Source of the DNA: Phaeodactylibacter xiamenensis | GTDB lineage: Bacteria > Bacteroidota > Bacteroidia > Chitinophagales > Saprospiraceae | DNA length: 64,000 bases | Assembly (NCBI RefSeq): GCF_000759025.1 | Contig: NZ_JPOS01000029.1 | Coordinates: forward strand, 1-64,000 | Reading direction: 5' to 3' | Shown here: in pieces, positions 52,519 to 59,806 of the stretch | Numbering within the stretch: the first letter of the stretch is position 1 | Layout of the letters: every line of letters starts with the position of its first letter | Position numbers and translations under genes: made by a program | The notes under the pieces: generated by a model | Databases searched by the model: none | Seen by the model: the letters and a program-made list of their open reading frames with translations, nothing else | Told to the model about the DNA's origin: nothing

Positions 52519-53892
52519 CAGCGATTCTCGGTTTGAAATAAAATTTGGTTAAAAAGTCAAAGAATATTAAGCTGCATCCAAAAAGTTGGATGTTTGATTA
52601 CTTGACAAAACAATTGGGCCAATTTTTTGGCCAGATTAAAGACCACAGGCGTTCAAATGCGAGCTATATGCTGGCCGACGTTTTAAAAGGTGCATTTGCC
52701 ATGTTTTCGCTCAAATCGCCTTCGTTGCTGATGTTTCGGCAGAATTTCCAGTGTGAAGTTCGTAAGCATAACCTGCGCACGGTCTATGGTGTTGAGCAAA
52801 TACCAGAAGACACGGCTCTTCGCGAAACTATTGACGGGGTTAATCCGACGCAATTGCATCCGGCCTTCCCTGTACTCATTGATGAGTTACGCAGCGAGGG
52901 CCTTTGGGAATCTCGTCAGGTTCTTGATGGTTATACCTCTATTAGCATCGACGGCACCGGCTATTTTTGCTCTGGTAAAAAGTCCTGTCCTCATTGTTTG
53001 GTTAAAACCCTACGCAACGGAGAAAAACGTTATTATCACCAGATGTTGGGTGCCGTACAAATGCATCCAGATGTAAAGACCGTTTTTCCTGTAGGCGGCG
53101 AAGCCATTGTCCGTCAAGATGGAGCCACTAAAAATGATTGCGAGCAAAATGCAGCAAAACGCCTTATTCCAAGAATATGCAAAGAGCTAAAGCAAGATAA
53201 ATTGCTCTTTGTGCTGGATGGGCTTTATGCTACTGGCCCCATGGTTAAACTGATCAAAGAACATCAGGCCAGCTTTGTTATTGCCATCAAAGAGGGCTAT
53301 GTCTTGGCCCAGGCTCAGCGCCTGGCTGAGCAAAATAAGCTGGAGCAACATTCCTGGTCAAACGGAAAAACGAAGAGCACCGTTCGATTTGTCAATGGCT
53401 TGATTCTCAATGGCCAGCATCAGGAACAATTGGTCAACTATGTGGAATACCAGCAAGTAGACATCAAAACGGGTAAAACCGTTTATGCCAATAGCTGGAT
53501 TACAGATATTCCAATTACTAAAGCCAATGTCAAAGAGGTCGTAGCCGTAGGTCGTTCGCGGTGGAAAATTGAAAATGAAACTTTCAACACCTTGAAAAAT
53601 CAAGGGTACCATCTGGAACATAACTATGGGCATGGTAAAAAATATCTGGCTACCAATTTTGCCCTACTCATGCTACTGGCGTTTTTGGTCGACCAAATTA
53701 GTCAGGCTTTGGATTTTGTTTTTCGAAAAGCCTGGCAAAAAAGTGGTTCCAAAAAGAACCTGTGGCAAAAAGTCCGACAAGTCTTTGATCTTATGCCTGC
53801 TTTGTCAATGAACGCTATTTATAAATTTATCGCAAAAGGACCTTCTTTAGATTTCCCTTTGCTAGAATAATATTCTAAACCGAGAATCGCTG
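52519..53892 (+). mobile_element. Insertion sequence with IS4-like DDE transposase, 1374 bp
   Basis: Terminal inverted repeats CAGCGATTCTCGGTTT at 52519-52534 and, inverted, 53877-53892, perfect over 16 bp with partial similarity further in. The flanking nine bases are AACTGAGAC on the left and AACTGCGAT on the right, only 7 of 9 identical, so a true target duplication is not proven. One intact transposase gene. Confidence 0.88.
52545..53870 (+). CDS. IS4-superfamily DDE transposase
   Basis: 441 residues. Catalytic triad visible: Asp136 in SISIDGTGYF, Asp225 in LLFVLDGLYATG and Glu343 in the RSRWKIENETFNTLK signature (R-3-E spacing of the IS4 superfamily). LEHNYGHG follows. The group also includes elements filed as ISNCY or ISDol-like, so the exact IS family is not settled. 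The gene fills nearly the entire element and appears intact. Confidence 0.88.
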   Translation: MVKKSKNIKLHPKSWMFDYLTKQLGQFFGQIKDHRRSNASYMLADVLKGAFAMFSLKSPSLLMFRQNFQCEVRKHNLRTVYGVEQIPEDTALRETIDGVNPTQLHPAFPVLIDELRSEGLWESRQVLDGYTSISIDGTGYFCSGKKSCPHCLVKTLRNGEKRYYHQMLGAVQMHPDVKTVFPVGGEAIVRQDGATKNDCEQNAAKRLIPRICKELKQDKLLFVLDGLYATGPMVKLIKEHQASFVIAIKEGYVLAQAQRLAEQNKLEQHSWSNGKTKSTVRFVNGLILNGQHQEQLVNYVEYQQVDIKTGKTVYANSWITDIPITKANVKEVVAVGRSRWKIENETFNTLKNQGYHLEHNYGHGKKYLATNFALLMLLAFLVDQISQALDFVFRKAWQKSGSKKNLWQKVRQVFDLMPALSMNAIYKFIAKGPSLDFPLLE

Positions 53893-54041
53893 AACTGCGA
53901 TAAGTCATGCGAGTAGCTCAAATCATGTTGGTTTCATTATTGTTTATAGGGTGTTATAAACCTGAAAGTAAAATCACAGGTAAATGGTATGCGCCAAATT
54001 TTGGAGTAATAACAGCATCAGATAATTTTATTGAATTTTTT

Positions 54042-55314
54042 GGCTCTTCGCCATATTTAGTGGATTTTCAAATCAAGTCCTCCGAGTTTGAAATAGATCA
54101 TAAGGATGAAATTGTGTGGGTTCCGATAGCCTCTGGCAATTCTCTTTATTTCCTGAATCTTTAGGTTTACCCCCTCAGCGAAAGCATTATTAGCCAATCT
54201 TTTGAAGTAGGTCTTTATACCGTACCAATGGTCATGGAGCATATTGACAAACTCCTGGATGGGCTTGATCCCGCTGTCCCAAGCCATCTTTATCCACTCA
54301 TTGAGCGGCTTGAGGCGCTTGGTGAACTGAGCCGCATCGAAAACTTCCCGGAATAGCTCTTTAAGACGGTAGGCCTGGCCCAGGTTAGGGAATGCTTCTT
54401 TTAACAAGTCCAGGCGCTGTTGCTGCTTTTGAGATAACTTGCTGGCATTGCGCAGCCATAAATACCGGCTGTGCTTGAGCGCCTCCTTGAACTGCTTTTG
54501 TTCTGCCCTTCGAATAGTATCAATGGCTTCATTAAGCTTTTTGACTAAATGAAAGCGGTCAAAAACCATCTCGGCTTGTGGCATGTAGGATTCGCAGGCT
54601 GCGATGTAGGAGCGTGACATATCTAGAGTCACCGACCGTACTGTGGTTCTGTCTGCGCCACGAGCTTCCATATCGATAAGTGCTTCGCCTACAGCTTTTT
54701 GGTCTTTGCCCAGAGATACGCCTACTACCTTTTTAGCTTGCCGGTCACATAGGATGGTCAGGTAGTTGTGCCCTTTCTTTCGTGAGGTCTCATCGACAGA
54801 TAGGTCCTTGACCGCTCTTAGCTCCTGAGTAGCCAAAGCGTTGCTTACATGGCGGCCCACTATACGGCTAGCTATACGGGAATCAAAGCTGTAGTGGCGG
54901 CCAACTGCAGAGGCGCTCATGCCTTTATCCATAAGCTTTAGAACGTCAAGCTCAAACAAAAGGGTAAAGGAGCTGCCCGGCTCAGCCCAGGGCACAGCTA
55001 CCAGGCGTACCTCTCCTGACTCCGTCTTCACCCGCGGCACACGTGCGTGCAGATAGCAGTCATGTTGGAAAAAACGCAGATGCCGCCAACTCCGCAATTG
55101 ATGATCGTGCACAGGGCACAGCTCGCCCTCGTACTCAAATTTGACCCGCTTATGGTGGTCTACTTCAATATGGAGCTCCTTTTCTCCTTGTGCTGCATCT
55201 CGAAAGTCAATTTTCTTGATATACCACGGTGACTTTAGCGCTAGGGCTGCTGCAAATAGTTCGGTGTCTTTCATCTGCTAAAAATACAAAACCCACTATT
55301 AATGGCGAAGAGCC
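54042..55314 (-). mobile_element. ISL3-family insertion sequence, 1273 bp, with 8-bp target duplication
   Basis: Ends GGCTCTTCGCCAT (54042) and its inverse (to 55314), similar over about 27 bases with a few mismatches. Target duplication AATTTTTT is perfect at 54034-54041 and 55315-55322. Eight bases and a GGCTCTTC-type end are typical of ISL3. Inserted into the lipoprotein gene described separately. Confidence 0.95.
54057..55274 (-). CDS. ISL3-family transposase
   Basis: 405 residues, apparently intact. N-terminal zinc-finger-like segment is weak (CPVHDHQLRSWRHL); then the DDE domain with VKDLSVDETSRKKGHNYLTI, LDMSRSYIAACESYMPQAEMVFDRFHLVK, and the C-terminal NNAFAEGVNLKIQEIKRIARGYRN signature containing the last catalytic Glu. 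Its stop codon lies within the left inverted repeat. Confidence 0.95.
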   Translation of the reverse strand: MKDTELFAAALALKSPWYIKKIDFRDAAQGEKELHIEVDHHKRVKFEYEGELCPVHDHQLRSWRHLRFFQHDCYLHARVPRVKTESGEVRLVAVPWAEPGSSFTLLFELDVLKLMDKGMSASAVGRHYSFDSRIASRIVGRHVSNALATQELRAVKDLSVDETSRKKGHNYLTILCDRQAKKVVGVSLGKDQKAVGEALIDMEARGADRTTVRSVTLDMSRSYIAACESYMPQAEMVFDRFHLVKKLNEAIDTIRRAEQKQFKEALKHSRYLWLRNASKLSQKQQQRLDLLKEAFPNLGQAYRLKELFREVFDAAQFTKRLKPLNEWIKMAWDSGIKPIQEFVNMLHDHWYGIKTYFKRLANNAFAEGVNLKIQEIKRIARGYRNPHNFILMIYFKLGGLDLKIH

Positions 55315-55908
55315 AATTTTTTCCCCTAAACACTCCTCCGGAAAAATGGATGTACGACGAAAAGACAAAGGCATACAAGTACGAGGGGACTTATTATCGA
55401 CATTGTGATATCGATCAGTCCTCAAATTTATTGATAAGAGTGAAAGATGTGGATTCCCAAACCATACAATTACATGCTGAAGACAGCTGTTTGCTGGCAA
55501 CTCCATTTACATCAGATTTAATTCTGCATAGAATTCCAAATGAGATAATACTTGATTTTAATTATTTATCTAATATCCAATTTGAAGATGGAAAGTTCAA
55601 TGAAATTAGATTGTCTCCAAAAGATATCACCATAAGCGACACCAGCTGTGGCAGTTTTTCATTAGAAGAAAAGCTATGGATTATGTTTTCCAGCGGGGTA
55701 ATTAATAACTCAAATGGAAATAGGTTTGAAACAATTGAGGTTAAACTGGTTGGTGACGGATTTATTATTAAGAAAAGGGTTAGCATCGCGGAGTTGCCAT
55801 GTTATCTAAAAGGGCTCATCAACAATGTTAATCAATAGTTCTCTGGAGGTACTCTTACTCTAACCCCCACCAAGAGCTATTGACGCTTAATCCAAATTTA
55901 TCTTTAGG

Positions 55909-56460
55909 ATGTTAAGACTCATTTGCCTAATCGGACTAACGGTTTGCTTAAGTGCTTGTTATTCAGGGAGTGGAGGTGTCAATCCATTGATAGAGCAAAT
56001 AATAGAAGATATTGTTATTGAGGGCAAAAGTAAGTTTAGGATAAGGAAAGACCTGGCTAAGCAGTCGTCTGCACGAATCGGTTTGGTAAATGTGTTGATA
56101 CGTAAGGACTCTTCTATGCTTTCCGGTTTGCTAGGTTTATCCAACTATGACTTTTCTATATCTTCTTTTAATATTGAGGCGCTTAATGCACGATTTAAAG
56201 AGGTTGAGATTATTGAAGTCTCCGCAGATGACTTTGAGGAAAAAGGCTTTGATTACTACACGGCCTCCTTTATGATGCAAAATAGGCTGAATGCAATATT
56301 AGTATGCTCTGACCGCTATCGTATAGAAGATGCAGCAGACGATGGTACCTCATTCATTAATGCCTGCTTTTTTTGGAATAAAAACGTGCGGCTTATTCAG
56401 TATGAAGTCCTGAGTGAAAATGGGGGCTATCGATTAGGAGAGAGCAGGTTTTTGAATTGA
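55909..56460 (+). CDS. Lipoprotein, function unknown
   Basis: 183 residues, signal peptide MLRLICLIGLTVCL and lipobox LSACYSG. The mature part is mixed alpha/beta (IIEDIVIEGKSKFRIRKDLAKQ, RIGLVNVLIRKDS, NAILVCSDRYRIEDAADD). No family recognised. AT-rich like the split gene before it, and 70 bases after it; both may come from the same transferred segment. Confidence 0.75.
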   Translation: MLRLICLIGLTVCLSACYSGSGGVNPLIEQIIEDIVIEGKSKFRIRKDLAKQSSARIGLVNVLIRKDSSMLSGLLGLSNYDFSISSFNIEALNARFKEVEIIEVSADDFEEKGFDYYTASFMMQNRLNAILVCSDRYRIEDAADDGTSFINACFFWNKNVRLIQYEVLSENGGYRLGESRFLN

Positions 56461-56594
56461 GATACCTTTTTAGGGTTGGACAAATCTAGGGACAACTGCA
56501 TTAAATTAGGCTTCAAGTCAGGTGGCGACATAAGAATCGCAACCTGACTAAGCGGTCTTAGCATAACATAATAGTGAACCCATCAGGGTGTAGC

Positions 56595-57341
56595 ATGAAA
56601 TCAGCTCAAAGCACAGTATTATGGATCATTGCCCTTCTGATCATAGTCGAGGCAGGTTGCCAATCTTCTCCTTTGCCTTCCTCGCACTGGGTATCCAGCG
56701 ATTTGGCAACCCTAACCTTTTCAACCAATGAGGTGGTCATTACAGAAAACACAATTTCCAGGACTTTTCCCTACACTATTAAAGGCGGTCAGCTCCAAAT
56801 TATGTATGGACAAGACACTGCGATTTTCCACTTCACCCAAACCAATGACTCCCTGTTTTTGGAGCTTTTAGCGGTCAACCCGTCCAAACACCGAAACCTG
56901 TTTGAGTACCTGGGAGGGCAACAGTTTGTAAGGTTATCCAGTTGGAACGGACAAACGAATTGGGATTCTGTTTTGGTGGAACGGCACTACTGGATTAATC
57001 AAAAGAAAGCATCACTGGCGGAAAAGATAGTGCTATATCCAAACGGACATGCACAAATACAGTCCGTGTTGAAGGAGCATTTGAAGCCAGGCACGACTAT
57101 TCACACCTGCAAAGTTCGCGATGAAATAAAGGAACAACTTTCAACAGAACTGAGCCGAATCAACCCAACTACTTTCCATCTTTGGCAGGGGCCAGCCGAG
57201 GATGCATTACTGATGAATACGGTTACCCTCTACAGCTCCTCCGGGGTTGATACCTTTTCCGGCTTCGATGTGCCCTTAGCGTACCCACTGCTCCATGATT
57301 TGCTCAGCCGGATGCCGGAAATATTGTATTGTGAAAAGTAG
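56595..57341 (+). CDS. Lipoprotein, function unknown
   Basis: 248 residues from ATG 56595 (an ATG seven codons earlier adds no signal). Signal peptide STVLWIIALLIIVEAGC with lipobox VEAGCQ. The first half resembles small beta-barrel lipoproteins (HWVSSDLATLTFSTNEVVI, TFPYTIKGGQLQIMYGQDTAIFHF), the second half is mixed with Cys-containing TIHTCKVRDE. Third small lipoprotein in a row, no family recognised. Confidence 0.75.
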   Translation: MKSAQSTVLWIIALLIIVEAGCQSSPLPSSHWVSSDLATLTFSTNEVVITENTISRTFPYTIKGGQLQIMYGQDTAIFHFTQTNDSLFLELLAVNPSKHRNLFEYLGGQQFVRLSSWNGQTNWDSVLVERHYWINQKKASLAEKIVLYPNGHAQIQSVLKEHLKPGTTIHTCKVRDEIKEQLSTELSRINPTTFHLWQGPAEDALLMNTVTLYSSSGVDTFSGFDVPLAYPLLHDLLSRMPEILYCEK

Positions 57342-57357
57342 ACCCCCGTATTGAGGA

Positions 57358-59781
57358 TCAACGCATCACCACCTTTTCCACCCATATCCCCATTTCCATC
57401 CGCGCCCGGAGAGTATAAAGCCCCGCCGGCAGCCCGCTCAAATCCAGCGTATGCTGCTCATGGAAGGGGCCCTGCGCGCGGCGAACAGCCTGTCCGGTGC
57501 TGTTCCAGACTTCCAGTTGTTCCACCTGCTGCCCGGGGAATTGTACGTGGAGCTGCCCGATGGTGGGGTTGGGGAAGAGGTGGAGGGGAGCGATTTGTTC
57601 ATTATCGGTGGAGATCGGCTGTTCTTCTGTGAAAAAAGTCCGGGTATTGGCACCGAGAAGAATATACGTCCCGTCAAACATAATACCCCAAGGGTTTTTG
57701 ATGCGGAATTCTACCTGGTCTCCGGGGAGGTCTTCTTCCGGGAGCAGACTTAGAAAAATCCTGATGATTTCACCGGAGAGAGGGACCGATTCGTCCGGGT
57801 GTGCTACTGCAATATCTATTGCGCCCTCTTCAATCCGTTCCCGGTAAAACAAGGTCCGGTCGGGCTCAATCCTGATGGGGAAGAAGTCTTCATCCAGATA
57901 GAGGGTTGAAATGTTTTTCACATAGCCCGTATCAAACTCCAGCGTGAAAGCCAGCGCGGCAAGCCCGGGAATCTCCCGCAAGTCAATGTTTATTTTGTTG
58001 GCTAGTTGATTGTTTTGATTAAATACATCACTCCAGGGCGGAGCGTTCCCAAATCCCTTGATGAGGAGGTCGGGACCGGAGGGGTAGTTAGCGGCAGGTG
58101 GTATATAATCTGATAGGGCCTTGCCTAGGTTGAGCCCACAAACCCGGGCGTCTTGCAGGTCAATAGTGCCATCACCATTAGCATCAGCGTGTTTGAGGTT
58201 TTGTCCCGAAACCTGTGTCCCCGACCATGGAGCCGCAAGCTGAGGCGCCCAGAAGAAGCCGCTACGCTCCGGACCTGTGGTGCCCTGCCAGGCAGCAATA
58301 GGGAGCAAGTCGTAATGGTTTGCAATACCGTCTTTATTGGTGTCTCCGGGCCAGACACAGTCTGTTTCGCAAATCTGTTGTTCACAGGCTGTTGCGAACC
58401 GGTCGGCATAACCTTCGTGTAATGCATCAAGCTGCCCGTACATCGCGTTGACATTTTCCATGTGGTTCAACCCAGGCTCCCTTACGTACAACCGGGCAGT
58501 ATGCACCTCCTTTGCTTCTCCTGGTGCCAGGCTTCCGAGCCAGGTACTGCCTACACCTTTGAAGTTTGAATAATCATTGTAGATGGTTTCGGATCTCATA
58601 GACCATTCAGAAAGGTTGTTAGGGTTCCCGTAGAAAGCAAAACTGGTAACAGGTGCAGTGCCCCAATAGCCATCGCCGATAGCTGTGAGAGGTGTGCCAT
58701 CCCGCCATCGGGCTGTCATATAGTTGAAGCAGTGTTGTGATTTTTTAGGTCTCGATTTTTCAGAATGCTTATTGAGGTTGTGATAAGTAAAGGATGTCAT
58801 CGGATGGTTCAGAAATACTGTTGCTAAAACGGGTGGATTTTCCCCAAATCCAGGATGTTCATTTTGCCCACACTCAACAGGCTGGGTATTTTGCCAGTCG
58901 TAGGTAAAAAATGCATGATGGTCAGGAGAGGATCCAACATATTCAATTAAAGAACAGCCAATTTTAAAGGAATTGAAAATTGCCAGATGCATAGAATCCA
59001 GTGTCGTAGGACTACGATTAATGACCTTAAAGTCAACAAATATAGTCCGGTCTAGCGGATGCCCTCCGCAGCCAAGGGTCCAAACGGTGCGCTGTACCTC
59101 CATATTCATAGGTGGTGTATCTACAATACTGGATTGTCCCTGAGCATCGTTAAAGACCGTCCAGATGATTTGAGCAGGGATTGCATCTGTTGCCTCAACA
59201 GAGGGGTAGTCTCCCTCCATAGGCTCATACCATCCGTCTTCATCAAGATCAGCAAATGGAGCAAGCCCATTTTCATCTTCTGGCAGCTCAAAGCCAAACT
59301 GTTCCAAAAAATGAGGATTGCCCCGTGCGGGCCATTGTAAAATAGCATCAATGGGTTCGTCAATAATGCCATTATCTTCAAAGTCGGCAATGTGTGCCTG
59401 TATGTCCATGCCCCGGACACTCCATAGCCGGTCCCACTGCGCACAATAAGCAGAATCAAGTGGGCCTTCTCCTTGGGGAAGTGGCCCTGGGTGGTAGCCG
59501 TGCTGCCCGTTTTTTCTTCCAAAAGTTTGGGCTGCTACACGGAGTTGTCCATCGGGTGTTTTCCCTCCCAGCCAAAGAGCTTCAGACTCTAGTGGACTAG
59601 CCTGATTGAATAGTGCGGCATCGTAGAATTTAAATCCCCAAAATCCATCTCCGCCACTCTTAATCATAGCCTGCATCTCATTTCCAAACAGAAGGGCCTC
59701 GGCCTCAGGCGGGGCACACTGCGCCCGCAAAAAAGCAGGCAATAATAGCCCCAATAAAAACAAACTGTAAATTCTCATCAT
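57358..59781 (-). CDS. T9SS-exported multidomain protein with dockerin-like repeats
   Basis: 807 residues, signal peptide MMRIYSLFLLGLLLPAFLRAQ. A large N-terminal part (about 30-460) resembles its neighbour at 59807. At about 470-560 two EF-hand-like, dockerin-type loops occur (WPGDTNKDGIANHYDLL and KHADANGDGTIDLQDA), each with D-x-N-x-DG-x-x-x-x-x-D spacing for calcium. A cohesin-like strand region follows (about 585-690), then a T9SS type A sorting domain (LHLFPNPTIGQ ... LPAGLYTLRA). Function unknown; dockerin-like repeats in Bacteroidota are not proof of cellulosomes. It lies 25 bases after its paralogue, so one operon is likely. Confidence 0.88.
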   Translation of the reverse strand: MMRIYSLFLLGLLLPAFLRAQCAPPEAEALLFGNEMQAMIKSGGDGFWGFKFYDAALFNQASPLESEALWLGGKTPDGQLRVAAQTFGRKNGQHGYHPGPLPQGEGPLDSAYCAQWDRLWSVRGMDIQAHIADFEDNGIIDEPIDAILQWPARGNPHFLEQFGFELPEDENGLAPFADLDEDGWYEPMEGDYPSVEATDAIPAQIIWTVFNDAQGQSSIVDTPPMNMEVQRTVWTLGCGGHPLDRTIFVDFKVINRSPTTLDSMHLAIFNSFKIGCSLIEYVGSSPDHHAFFTYDWQNTQPVECGQNEHPGFGENPPVLATVFLNHPMTSFTYHNLNKHSEKSRPKKSQHCFNYMTARWRDGTPLTAIGDGYWGTAPVTSFAFYGNPNNLSEWSMRSETIYNDYSNFKGVGSTWLGSLAPGEAKEVHTARLYVREPGLNHMENVNAMYGQLDALHEGYADRFATACEQQICETDCVWPGDTNKDGIANHYDLLPIAAWQGTTGPERSGFFWAPQLAAPWSGTQVSGQNLKHADANGDGTIDLQDARVCGLNLGKALSDYIPPAANYPSGPDLLIKGFGNAPPWSDVFNQNNQLANKINIDLREIPGLAALAFTLEFDTGYVKNISTLYLDEDFFPIRIEPDRTLFYRERIEEGAIDIAVAHPDESVPLSGEIIRIFLSLLPEEDLPGDQVEFRIKNPWGIMFDGTYILLGANTRTFFTEEQPISTDNEQIAPLHLFPNPTIGQLHVQFPGQQVEQLEVWNSTGQAVRRAQGPFHEQHTLDLSGLPAGLYTLRARMEMGIWVEKVVMR
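57396..57575 (-). repeat. Sorting-domain DNA repeat, copy A
   Basis: About 180 bp encoding most of the T9SS sorting domain; aligned by eye with 59848-60027 (offset 2452) it shows about a dozen differences, several silent, while the flanking coding sequence is strongly diverged. Confidence 0.85.
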
Positions 59782-59806
59782 GCAAAGCTTACTTTATTGT
59801 ATACTA

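Larger units (their letters stand above)
53907..55838 (+). pseudogene. Lipoprotein gene split by an ISL3-family element
   Basis: The 5' part (53907-54041) gives MRVAQIMLVSLLFIGCYKPESK, a signal peptide with lipobox LLFIGC, then KITGKWYAPNFG. After removal of the IS and one 8-base duplicate, the frame passes directly into 55323-55838 (PLNTPPEKWMYDEKTKAYKYEGTYY ... ELPCYLKGLINN), giving a 217-residue lipoprotein with no other damage. The mature protein seems to be small and strand-rich, with no family recognised. The 3' part has an ATG at 55302 inside the IS end, but would lack the signal peptide. AT-rich compared with the flanking core genes. Confidence 0.9.
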
